Shown: positions 1-10,797 of the stretch, piece by piece
How positions within the stretch are numbered: the stretch's first letter is position 1
Layout: the number at the start of each line of letters is the position of its first letter
Assembly: GCF_037975245.1 (NCBI RefSeq)
Contig: NC_092570.1
Span: forward strand, 6,615,001 to 6,679,000
Direction of reading: 5' to 3'
Source of the DNA: Apostichopus japonicus
Lineage: Eukaryota; Echinodermata; Holothuroidea; Aspidochirotida; Stichopodidae
DNA length: 64,000 nt
The notes under the pieces: model-generated
Told to the model about the DNA's origin: nothing
Database searches by the model: none
Seen by the model: the letters and a program-made list of their open reading frames with translations, nothing else
Translations under genes and position numbers: made by a program

Positions 1-355
1 TACAATAAGAATTCGAATACAACAAGAATTCGAGTACAACAAGAATTCGAGTACAAATAGAATTCGATTACAATAAGAGTACAACAAGAATCCGAGTAAA
101 ATAAGAGTACAACAAGAATCCGAGTACAATAAAATTTGAGTACAATAAAAGTACAACAAGAATCCGAGTACAATAAGAGTACAACAAGAATCCGAGTAGA
201 ATGAGAGTACAACAAGAATCCAAGTACAATAAGAGTAAAACAAGAATCCGAGTACAACAAAAATCTTAGTACAATAAGAGTACAATAAGAATTTGAATAC
301 AATAAAAATTTGAGTACAATAAGAGTACAATAAGAATTATAGTACAATAAGAATT
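1..355. repeat. AT-rich minisatellite (17+11 bp compound unit)
   Basis: Tandem, degenerate units built on two short blocks, TACAACAAGAATCCGAG (17 bp) and TACAATAAGAG (11 bp). They often alternate to give a 28-bp period. The array starts before the window and decays near position 355. It lies upstream of the first recognised RNASEH2B exon, so it is probably in an intron of that gene. Confidence 0.9.
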
Positions 356-869
356 GGGCTTGGTATAAATATGAGCACATGTGCAGGGCTGTATATGTAT
401 CGGTGCAAGTACAGGGAATATTTACTGTTCAAATCTTGTGTAGCAGTTTGGAAGGCTCTAAACTTTGTCTCAGATTAAATAGTATGGTTACTGTGCGGAA
501 AACCTGCTACACATGTTTGCACTTGATAGCAGCTTGCCCATTTTACATAGCATTTTGTGATGTGCTGACGGGGAAATTATTCACCATACAAAGTGTGTAA
601 CCTTGCACAAGTTCCTATACAGTGTTTACTCTAAGAAATTTCCCATTGAGTCAAAATGGCTAATATCTGAACATTTGACTGACCAGAATCCTATACTTGA
701 ATCAAGATACTCCAAGGATGAATTTAAATCCATCGAGCGGATTACGATTCTAGTAACTGAACCGACTCACTGCAAGTCTGTTACAAGCTATGTTTTGCGC
801 AATGTCATGTGACTAAGTACCCCAATTGTCTTGTCTTATCTCAACGCTTGCTCTGATATATCTACACAG

Positions 870-2112
870 AAAGTTAGAAAGTCATCTTCCGAACCCGATG
901 AAGATTACAGTCGATCGTTCTCAATGCCGGAAGTCAAAGCTGTGGTGAGTGAATTTTGAATATTCAAGAGAGACTGTAAAATACTTATTAATGTGCACAA
1001 CCAAAAACAAATTTCCCATAATCCTGGAAAATTCATCTGTTGCATAATTAATTGGCATCAAGCATCCTTAGAAGCTAATTAAAACAAATTCATATCAGGG
1101 AAAATTATGGCAGACTAGATTTTTTATGATAGATAATTGATTTCTGATAATAAGAGATTGCTGATACTGCAATTCCAGTAAGGTTCTTCATTGACAAACT
1201 GAACAGACTCCGGGCCAGTCGTCTCAAAGTGCTCTTATTATTACCTACAAAAAAACCTGAATCCTTCGTAAATGTGTTTACTTGTTTTAAAGTATGTTTA
1301 AACAAAAATGTTTTACTTCTATTTATGTCATGTTCCTGTGCCATCAATAGAACCAAGAGGTCTGTTAAGTTACATATTTGCCAAAATGGATTAGAAAATT
1401 GTTTGGCACTCACGAATCAGTAATTTCAAGTAGAAAGCTTGGCGATACTAGTCTCAACAAGTGGAAATTTAATTTGGAAGAATTCTCTATACTTTTGTTG
1501 GAACTGCTGTAAACTACCAAACAAATTTAATGTGCTGATTAAAGCCACATTTTTTATCAACTTCACTTTCAAGCACTTCGTTGGCTCAGCCTCATATCGC
1601 AACAGATTGCACTCAACGTTGCCTCATTGTATATTAAGATCGAGGTGGGCGGTGGGAGTTGTTTCTGGGTCATTCCATGCTAAAATCACCAGATTTTCAA
1701 ACATGTCTTTAGGTGTGACACTTACAAAGTTTGCTGCAACTCCATCAGAGAGATTCATTTCACACAAAATAGAAGCAACTCTAAACTCTGGCAACCTTAT
1801 GAACAAACAGTTAAAGGGACTCTTAAGAAGTGTTATGCAAGGCTGTTCACTTTGCACCATTTTCTCCAGATGTTGGTTGCTAATAATTGGTACAAACCTG
1901 ACCATTTATGGGAGATTCACAGCCGCATTTCAACATCGTATTTGACCCCTTTAGGTCATTTTTTTTGTGTGGGTACATTTAGGTTATTTTTTTTCTCATT
2001 TTTTTTTTTCATTGTGCAGCCAACATCTAAATTGACACCAGCCCAGAAAAGACTTGCAAAGGCTGACAAAACAGGCATGAAAAGCTTATCGAGCTTCTTC
2101 AAGAAGAAGTGA
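870..2112 (+). CDS. RNASEH2B: Ribonuclease H2 subunit B, C-terminal exons (5' part off-window)
   Basis: RNASEH2B is a non-catalytic subunit of the nuclear RNase H2 complex, which removes ribonucleotides and RNA:DNA hybrids from DNA. Two coding exons are visible: 870-944 (acceptor ctacacag, donor gtgagt) and 2020-2112 (acceptor tgtgcag, stop TGA 2110-2112). The first exon encodes a basic/acidic linker with SSSEPDEDYS, which aligns with the SDEP..EDY linker of vertebrate RNASEH2B. The second encodes LTPAQKRLAKADKTGMKS followed by LSSFFKKK. It therefore ends in a PCNA-interacting PIP-box-like motif (MKSLSSFF), as the vertebrate protein does (MKSIDTFF). The tail after the PIP box is shorter than in human. 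The wHTH and triple-barrel exons must lie left of the window. The upstream frame of the 870 exon is inferred from the family match. Confidence 0.85.
1105..1905 (-). pseudogene. Possible decayed coding relic inside the RNASEH2B intron
   Basis: On the minus strand one frame stays open over about 800 bases with only about three stops (near 1621 and 1420-1431). Open blocks 1905-1624 and 1413-1105 are in the same frame. The plus strand is also open from 1439 to 1945. This is unusual for AT-rich intron DNA, where some fifteen stops would be expected. No motif is recognisable, and there are no splice sites I would defend. It could be a dead gene, a transposon piece or chance. Confidence 0.25.
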
Positions 2113-3450
2113 TTGGGATTTGGTAGGATGACATGAGGGGATTTCCCATTCTCGAGAGACCAAACTCCCAACGCTACCTTACTGTTGCTCCTTCGTGTGT
2201 GGAACCCCACCTCTCGAGAGATAGGATGGAAATTTGATTAACCAATGTATCCGTGAGACTTTTTTACGGAAATGGAGTGCAGTTTTGTGGATAACATTAC
2301 GTCACAGAATGGCCGAAATAGCATTGAATCGTTGGACTACTGCCTGTACCAGATATAATTGATCACGTGGCATTGGTTGGTCACAGAGTTCACAGTTTGC
2401 TTTTTCAAAGGGATCATCCGTCCATGAAGGAGTGATGGTGAGGATGTTGTGTGTGGGGTATCCCAAAGAAACTTCTTAATCTTAACAGGGAAGTTATTAA
2501 AACATCGCTACCCAAGCATGAAGTTGTTATAGGTTGCGATAACTCATTTTGACCTATAGAAGCAGAAAACCTTCTGCGAGTTTGTCAACTTCAGCTTCTA
2601 GAAAATAAATGCGGGATTTTGTAAAATTGTGAAATTAAATCATGTGTCTGTAGCATTGTATGTGCTACGGTTGTGCTATGCAGAAAAATACCTCAAAGTT
2701 CAATATTGCCTTACTAATGTATGCCAACAGCCTTTTGTACATTCTTGTTAGAGAAAATTGTGATGGCAGCAACTTAATCTGGAAAGGCATTGTCTCTTAC
2801 CAGCCTTTGTTTATGGTATGAATGGAAACACTCATGATGCATGATACAGCAGAGAAACAAACAACTAAATAACAATTAATAACTGGAAGTTTCAAAAGCT
2901 GTCAATCAAACATGTGATATTGGGATGGATTTACAAAGTGCCTAATTTTTTATCGATAGTGTGTCACAGTGTTCTTCAAATGGCGTAAAACTCTGCCTTG
3001 TGAATACTACATTTCTATGCAATAAATGATACTGGACACACCCTCTGTTCACGCTCTATTCACATTATTATGCTCTATTCATGCTCTATTTACGTTATTA
3101 TGCTCTACTCATGTTATTATGAGGAACGTTTAAACATAAGAGTAAAGTTACATTTCCGTGGTCATTCTTGAGTATGTTTTTACAGGCTCAGAAAGTCAGA
3201 AAAGCGGAACTTTACTAAATACGAGCTGACCACGCGCATAGTGAAATCGTTGGCTATTTGTCTCACTTAAACATCCCTGATGTAACATACTTTAGGGTTA
3301 AGTATCTTGTTTTGAATTCTGAACTTGAGGTGGGAAAATCATCTTTCACTCAGTTTTCTGTATTGCTGGACTCGCACATCAGTGTTGAAAGTTTTGATTA
3401 AGGTTATCGACATAATGAACACAATTAATGAGGAGCGACAGTTGATGAGT
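2113..3450. other. RNASEH2B 3' UTR and flank
   Basis: Holds the presumed 3' UTR with the two AATAAA signals. I see no other gene or recognisable repeat. Confidence 0.5.
2604..2609 (+). promoter_or_regulatory. Candidate polyadenylation signal of RNASEH2B
   Basis: AATAAA about 490 bases after the RNASEH2B stop. A second AATAAA at 3021-3026 is an alternative. Which one is used cannot be told from sequence. Confidence 0.45.
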
Positions 3451-3458
3451 GGTGCTTG

Positions 3459-3741
3459 CAGTAGCGTACCTAGAATAGCAGGCCCCCGGGGCAGACCCTG
3501 CCATTGTCACCCCATACAGGGGATGCCAGTCTGGGGAAGGGATCTAAAGGGAGGAGGGTGTCCCCCTTTGAGAAAAATTTGTTGATGTAAGGTGGCTTAG
3601 ATGCAAAATGGTGCTATCTTTGTCAAACTGTGAATTGATTACACAATGATTTCCAGAAATAGGGGAAAAGAATTGGTGGGCTGTGGCATGGTATCCCCTG
3701 ACTGGTACCCGCAGTGGACCTCCCCGCCTTGTACGCCACTT
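3459..3741. mobile_element. hAT-type miniature element (283 bp)
   Basis: Flanked by a perfect 8-bp target duplication GGTGCTTG (3451-3458 and 3742-3749). The left end reads CAGTAGCGTACC. The right end, reverse-complemented, reads AAGTGGCGTAC, giving imperfect terminal inverted repeats of hAT type. There is no transposase reading frame, so it is non-autonomous. Confidence 0.7.
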
Positions 3742-3849
3742 GGTGCTTGCAGTCAAATTGGTTGTGACCTCTCAGAAATTTCTCAATGATTAAAATTGCA
3801 CAAAAAAATTGTACATTTTCTGGCGTGAATATCATGAACGAGGTTTCAA

Positions 3850-4040
3850 AATATGTATGTATGTATCTATGTATATTTAGATCCTCCTGCAAGCAGGAAC
3901 TCGCGAAGAAGCCTCATTGGCTTATTAAAGCCGCAAGCTGACCAAAGTCAGTCTCTTAGATTCATATTAAACGTCCATGATTATGAATTGTCAATTGTCA
4001 ACAATTCTGTAACTGGACGACATACATTAATCTTGGAGTG
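3850..4040 (-). mobile_element. Truncated SINE body (family of the 51695-51925 copy)
   Basis: About 160 bases (from GATCCTCCTGCAAGCAGG to about 4038) are nearly identical to 51699-51860. The tRNA-like head found in the other copy is missing here. The ATGT-rich run at 3852-3878 would be the 3' microsatellite tail when read on the minus strand. Confidence 0.7.
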
Positions 4041-5680
4041 CACTCCACTCGAAATATTGAACATTCCTTTGAAAAATATGTTAGCAACATGATTATTTTC
4101 GGTAAAATTGTGATTTTTTTCAATTTGGTACCTACGGTATAATTGATAAGTTTAAAGACCTTTCATTGTTCATACTTGAATAGGTTATTCACAGAGCTTC
4201 AAAAGATTACCTGTTTTAAATGCAACTTTTTGCTATAAAGTAATTATTACTGGTAAGTTAGTAATCAAAATCATTTTCTGGAGAAATGTTGAAAAGATAA
4301 GTTGTCGGCTTGATCAAGTCAAAAATTATAGAAGAAAAATCTGGTTTAAAATACTTCTGTTCTCCCCTATTCTTTTTAGTGTTCACAAAATGTCAAACAT
4401 GATGAAATATGAAATTGATCAACGAAATTTTCTCCACAATGTCACATCACTATAAACTGAATAGTCAAACGTTTCGTAGAAATAATTTCTGCTTCTGAGT
4501 CAAAATATCAAATTGCCAAGCTTGCACCAGCAATCAATATTTTGATATGCTGTAGTTTGTAAGGATATACAAAAAAACAACCCAGTCAATCAGTCATGCA
4601 ATATTTCTCCCCAAGAAGATTGTTGAATTGCGTGAACGTTATTCATACCAATACAATCATTTAAAATTTTAACTTTTTGCTGTTTGACATAATGTCCAAG
4701 AAATAACATTGTTTTAGAAATAGTTTCTATAAAATTAATGTTTTTTGAAAATTATATTATAAGGCGATAAATGATAAATAAATGTGCCATCTTAGTTGGT
4801 CCTGGCAAACTGACGACTAATAAACTGACCAAGAAAAAGAACAATTATGTCCCTCATCTCCCTCCCTGCACCTTGCCTGTCCGTTGTTTTATCTAGTGCG
4901 ATGTTATACTTAACACCGCCTTTGCTTCTATTCCTCGCCCCCCCTCCCCACCCCTTTCATTGACTCGGTCAATCGAAATATGTTAATAATTCCCTCCTCA
5001 ACCCATCCTGGATTACATTGTCACAAAAGTTAAGCTACAAGCACAATTCTGATCATAACCAGGTAAATAGTAAAAACAGTCTAGCACATTATATTTATGA
5101 CTGTTTTCTATATGCACCACTATATCGGTAGTAACTTCAGTGTCAACCGTTGTCTCTCCCCCCCCCCCCCTCCCACATTTTGAAAAATCCTGCATCCGCC
5201 TGCCGCACATGTCCTTTTTTTCTGTCGGAAATGACATTCTGCCTTATCTAATGCCAAAATCAACAGCGAACGATTTTCGAAAATCATTACCAGCGTTTCC
5301 CTTGAAAATAATTATAGGTAAACCAATAATCACACTCGATTGTCTTCGATCAATTTGCAATACATTTGAACCTGTCTAATTAGTGTACATCCAGCATATT
5401 TCATGTGAATTTTCAAAGAAATTAGTACTAATTTATCAGTTTCAATATCACCATAATTAAAATATTCCGAAGAGAATAATACTAATTAACTTTACCTCCG
5501 AAGATCGACCATTGATACATTCACGCAATTACTGCACTCATGAATCTATAAAATAGCTATATCGATTGTAAGTTCTAATCAAACATTTTTGAACAACAAA
5601 CAACAAGGTATCATGTGTATCCCATCGTGACTGTGCAGTTTGTGATTCCTCGCCAGAGGTGACAGGAATCTATGCAATTG
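4041..5680. other. Intergenic, no feature recognised
   Basis: AT-rich DNA with a polypyrimidine tract near 5157-5174. Short reading frames here show no recognisable motif. Confidence 0.5.
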
Positions 5681-5912
5681 TGATGATGTGCACATACAAA
5701 CACGGTAACTTAAAAGTCATTTTTGAGTAACTTTATTCTTGGTATGTGGATCCGTTTTATTGGGTACGAGAACTTTATTCTTTTCTGTAAAAGTTAAAGG
5801 TCGTTCGAAGTCAACAGTGGTCAAAGTATGAAAACCATGTAAATACGATGACTTAAAAAGTACATCATTGTAGTAGTTCATATTCTTTGGTATGTAGATC
5901 CAGCTTGGTGAG

Positions 5913-6235
5913 CAGTGGCGTAGCCAGGACTTTCAAAGTTGTGGTCACGACTATCTGAGCGGAGCGTCAACATCGGTTAGCGCGGAGCATGGGGGGGGGG
6001 GGTTTACAAACCCCCCAGATGGCCAGAAACGGCCCATCCCGAGTGTTCATTCTGGTTTCCTGGCCTCTTGCTAACTTGAGACACCTCATTCAATATCACT
6101 TTTAAACCCAAAAAGGACTCTTAAACTCGTCTAGCAAGCTTATGGATTTGAATTATGGGTGTTTTAAAACAAAAGATAACTTGGCCAAAAAATGTGTATA
6201 GGCCCGTGCCTACAGTGCCACATACTGGCTTCGCC
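5913..6235. mobile_element. hAT-type miniature element, right end eroded
   Basis: The left end CAGTGGCGTAGCCAGG is intact. The right end reads CTGGCTTCGCC, which gives GGCGAAGCCAG when reversed, so the inverted repeat matches but the last bases are lost or changed. The flanks TTGGTGAG (5905-5912) and CTGGTGAG (6236-6243) agree at 7 of 8 bases. There is no coding capacity. Confidence 0.55.
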
Positions 6236-6505
6236 CTGGTGAGTACAAGAAACGTATTGAAAATGGTAGAAGTCAGCAGAGGTCAAAACAACTCAAAATT
6301 TGTTGCTTGGTTACAGTCCTTACGTGAAACGTAGCTTCTCCTTGGTGAGTATTAGGATCCGATTGAAACTGGTAGATGCTAAAACCGTTTGAGGTCAACG
6401 GAGCTCAAAATCTGAATACCTTGTGAACATGATAACCCTTAATGTAAAGGGCTGGATGTACGTCATTATTGGTACGTTAGATCCACCTTATTGAGTACAA
6501 GAACC

Positions 6506-6872
6506 CAAGGGCGTAGGAACCGGGGGGTGGGGGGCGCCAGCCCCCCAGTGAAAAATGTGGAGGGGCGGAAATACCATTCCGCCCCCCCCGGTTCGCAGGT
6601 CAGAAAACCCCTTTTTCATTTCCAAATGAGAAAAAAAATCTCATTTGGAGCACCAAATTGCATCTAAGGCCAGTTGAAAATACAAAATTAAGTTTACAAA
6701 ATGGGTGGGTGGGTGTTGAAGTGTGCTATATTGCACCAAATTGCATCTGAGGCCACCTGGAAATGCAAAAAATTCCAAAGGGGAGGGGGACACCCCCTCC
6801 CCTTAGACCCCTCCCCCAGGCCGGCCATCAGTCTTCAGCCCCCCCACTCAAAAGTACCTTCCTACGCCACTG
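6506..6872. mobile_element. hAT-type MITE, family A copy 1 (367 bp)
   Basis: Termini CAAGGGCGTAGGAA and, reversed from the right end, CAGTGGCGTAGGAA form a 14-bp inverted repeat with two mismatches. The 8-bp target duplication CAAGAACC is perfect (6498-6505, 6873-6880). G-rich and C-rich subterminal runs could pair. It is nearly identical along its length to 18183-18553 and 41115-41489. No transposase is encoded. Confidence 0.92.
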
Positions 6873-7079
6873 CAAGAACCATATTCTTTTCTGTGGAGGT
6901 GAAAGGTCAAAATCTTAGAATTTTGTAAGCATGCACCCGATAACTTAAAAGGTTCACATTTCTTGAATTTCATTCTAGGTTAATTAAGGTCTGAAAACCG
7001 TGTAGGCATGATAACTCGCAAAAGTATAGCTACGATGTTGAACTTCTTACTTAATATATATGTAGGTCCGCATTTTAAC

Positions 7080-8358
7080 AAGAACCTTGCCGATCAGTAA
7101 TGGTCAACACACAACAATCTTGTTTGTACTGTTACTATTTAATATTCTCATACAAACTGTGTCAAGGAATCACTAAGCACTTAGCGATTGGAAAACAAGT
7201 TTTGACAACCTTATCGAGTATTTTTCAAAATTAGACTGCAAATCAACGAACTGGGACATTTTTCGCCTATTTTATAACCAAACTAAAATAGCAAATAAGT
7301 AATGACCTCATTTTATTCCCGATACTTCGTAACCCAGAAGATACGGATATTAATCACAATCATTTTATACAGTAACTGAGAATTTTTTTCTTTACATAGA
7401 AATTTCTACTTTTATTCTTTGAAATTAATTTGATTACGGGTATTCAAGGCAATTTGCAATCAATCAATACTTTATTATAGGATCGAAATAAGAATAAGAT
7501 GCTTTTACCAAAATCGACTTAGAAAGCTCCTTTAAGCAGAACTCCAGAAGCCGTGGATCTGCATACACGACCAGCAAGTTGTCCTTGGAAAATCTATAAT
7601 CGTATTGGGCTCAAGCGATGTTACTTTATATGTCGAGGCCACAAACTTTGTTTGCATGGAATTATAATCAAGACCTTTATTAAATGGAAATTAAGCATCA
7701 AGGATGTGTATTAGTATGCCCTAGTGTCTTCCAGTCGTTTGTTTTTCTCTAAATACCTATCGCACTGACTTTTGCAAATGGGTGTACATTTTCCTTTTGT
7801 TAGAATTACTGTTCAGTACTACAGTGTCAAAGTTTCGTAAGTTCAGGTTTATGAATATTCATTAAGTTGTCCATCAAATTCAGCCAGTTGGAACAATTTC
7901 GTAACGCTAATACCTCTCTAAACTGTACTCCAATATCATACTTTCAAAGCACTGATATTGACAGTACAAACAGTTCCTACCTTGATCTTTTAGAAACATG
8001 ATATTCATACTGCTCGTACTGACAATACGAGTGTTCTGAAGCAGGACATGATACTACAGAAAAATTGTACCAACTGGGTGATCAAATGTTATAATAGAGG
8101 AGTAAGTTCCTTTGTTGGCTACAGTTATGAGTTTATAAAAAGGGCGTTGTGGGAGTGGGGTGGGCCAATTCTACCCGACTGATTTAGGGTAAGGACATGA
8201 ACCTTTCATGTAAGTGGCGGAGATATAGATCCAGGATGTGACAAGAGAGGTGGCCCTGCCATGCAACGGATGTAGGGGGATTTGGGGGTACTACGCCTAG
8301 GAAAAAGTTTAAATGTCAAAATGTGTAATCTGAGGCATATTTAGAATTTAAGTTAACG
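7080..8358. other. Intergenic, no feature recognised
   Basis: AT-rich; I see no gene or repeat in it. Confidence 0.5.
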
Positions 8359-8366
8359 GTCTAAAC

Positions 8367-8737
8367 CAGTGGTCCTCAAAAATTTTTAGGCGACCGCCCC
8401 CTTCGGCCATCTTGAACTGTCCCAATGCCCCTTCCCTCGACCTACCGTTCATAGTCGGCCGCTCAAGCGAGCAATCAGACTGTCCGAAGATATGCATATA
8501 GGAATTAAAAAATATCCTACATTCCCTACAAGATGATTTTCTCTCAACAATAGTATTTGTTTTGGTTCCCAGACCCCATGGATGCCTTATTGTGCTCTAA
8601 ATCGCTGTAGTGTTTTGTCGTAATCGTCAGGGGCCCCCAAATCAGTGCCAATGCCCCCTACTCCCTGTGTACCCTGTAGCGCCCTTGAGACTTGCCAACG
8701 CCCCCAGGGGCGGCAGGGACCACTTTGGGAACCACTG
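8367..8737. mobile_element. hAT-Charlie-like miniature element (371 bp)
   Basis: Termini CAGTGGTCCTCAAA and, reversed from the right end, CAGTGGTTCCCAAA match the typical hAT-Charlie terminal repeat. The 8-bp target duplication GTCTAAAC is perfect (8359-8366, 8738-8745). No transposase is encoded. Confidence 0.9.
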
Positions 8738-8745
8738 GTCTAAAC

Positions 8746-10797
8746 GCAAGGAATCTAGTTCCTCAACTTTATGAAGAAAATCCCTCGGCTGACGATGGTG
8801 GTGGGCAGGGGAGATTCCCGACAGCGCCACTGGATCATAACGTATGACATGTCAAAGGTCACTTGTCAATTCAATTTCACGCTGCTATCACAGAGATATT
8901 GTGAACTGAAAAAACCGTTTGGTCTCACATAAGCATCTTTCAACCCGGACCGATGAAATAATGATCATGAATTAAAAAGGTATTTGACACTGTGTTAAAG
9001 TTATCTTATTGTTTGATGATCGTTGCAATAATGCCTTCGTAGGCGGATTTTTTGTTTGTTTTTATAACGACTGATGGTTTTAACAGCTTAATTGCATAGT
9101 AAATGCTTGGATTTTTGGTTACGTCGAGAGTCAATGATATACACAACTATAGGCATGGATTAACAGAGTACAAGTACCCCCTCACTCACTCCAAATAATG
9201 AAAAACAATATCAATATATAAGTTTATATATTTGATAAACTTTTTGGCAAAGGAACATATGACCATGACAAATAAGTGTCCTCGTTTTCTCCAAAAAAGA
9301 AAGAAAAGAAATATCTGTCAATAAATTAACAAAGAAAATGTACAATGCGTGTCTTACATATATTTCATGTCATTATCTTCACCCAATAAACACCATATCG
9401 AACTTATTGAACAATATTGATCGTGTTGTCTACACAAGCACCGTGTACAAAAATCAATAAAGTTCTAACTAAAACTAAATATGGCAATAGTAAAAGAGAC
9501 AAATGTTTCTAGTCAAACCTGTGACACTGGCAGATGAATCTATATGGTACAAAGTTGTGGGATAGAAAGCTAATAATTAAGTTACTTCGGTAGTGGAAAT
9601 AGAAAATGAAAAATGACAATATAAATGGAAATAGAGACAACAGAAAGGAAATAGTTGTCATAGACTAAAGGAATAATGACAATAGAATGGGAAACAGTGA
9701 ATAGAAGGGAGATAATAAGAATAAATTTAATTAATAATAATTACAATAGAAAGGAGAACATGGACAATAGCAAGGGTATAATGTAGCGGATGGAATGCTT
9801 GCATTTGGTCTATAATTTCTGCTACCAATGATACAAACCGGGTCCTACGATCCTCGTTTAGTAGTAGTAGTTTAATTGAGTATATTTAAAAAAGACTTTT
9901 TCACAAAATGTCTAGATGTTCCTTCTTCTTCTTCTATTTTTTTAAACCAAAGTTAACGAAAAATTGACTAATTTCTGACTAATTCTTCGCTTCATATTTC
10001 GTACTTCATAACCGGTCGAATTTCTCATCTTTGGAGATAAAAAGTCAAGATTCCGACATAAAATGTTCAGATTATCGAGCAATGTAGTGGAAATTTTGAG
10101 ATACAATAGTTGAAACTTTCTGTTAAAGTTCGGTACAAAACTTTCAACTTTTTGTATCGAAAACAAATGAGTAAAAAAAAAACAAATGAGACGAAATAGA
10201 AGAAGTTTTGGTGTAACTCAGAGTTTCGAGAGAAAAAAAAATGACATTTGAACATAAGCATTTCAGATGTAATTCGAACTGTTGAAATAACGTCCACATT
10301 TTGCAGAAGATGATAAATTTCGGTAAACATAAGTCAATATAGATAATCGAAGTTTCGAGTAATAAAAATGGTCGAGATTGTGAACAAGTGGAGATTTAAA
10401 GAATAAAAGATGTAATTTCCAATTTCCCATCTGGTTCACAAGCTAAAATTATTCTTGGAATGACATTTTTGTGAATTTCTGAACAAAAGGACATTTTTTT
10501 AAATAGCGTCAGGGCACTTTTCCATTACAAACATGGCAAAAGTACTCTTAATAGTGACAAAAACAGGGACACCTAATTTAACTCCCAATTAACCAATGCC
10601 AAGCTTTACAATATCCAAGAATGAAGGATTTCGATCGAGAATTAAGCTTGCAATAAACAACCGCTGTAAGTTTATAGCATGCTCCACCCCCCCCCCCCCC
10701 ATCATTCCGCCTCGTTAACTCTAAAGTAACATTAAGAGTTCAAATCCATGGCTACCCATCTTGCACCGTCGAATATGTATGTATTTTTGTTGCATCC
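8746..10797. other. Intergenic, 3' flank of the ankyrin gene
   Basis: AT-rich with no gene seen. A polyC run lies near 10687-10700. The 3' UTR of the minus-strand ankyrin gene presumably occupies the right end. I see no TTTATT (a reversed AATAAA) within the nearest few hundred bases. Confidence 0.5.

Larger units (their letters stand above)
5690..7070. repeat. Degenerate AGGTCA-bearing repeat array, split by two hAT elements
   Basis: Diverged units recur with the motifs GATCC..TTGAGTACAAGAA, TTCTTTTCTGT, (A/T)(A/G)GGTCA and ATGATAACTTAAAAAG, spaced roughly 130-210 bases apart once the inserted elements are removed. The same unit recurs at about 19120-19300. Elements at 5913-6235 and 6506-6872 are inserted into it and are therefore younger. 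Confidence 0.6.

Noticed and set aside
1-355. CRISPR array
   Set aside because: Units are contiguous and degenerate with no unique spacers, and the genome is animal; it is a minisatellite.
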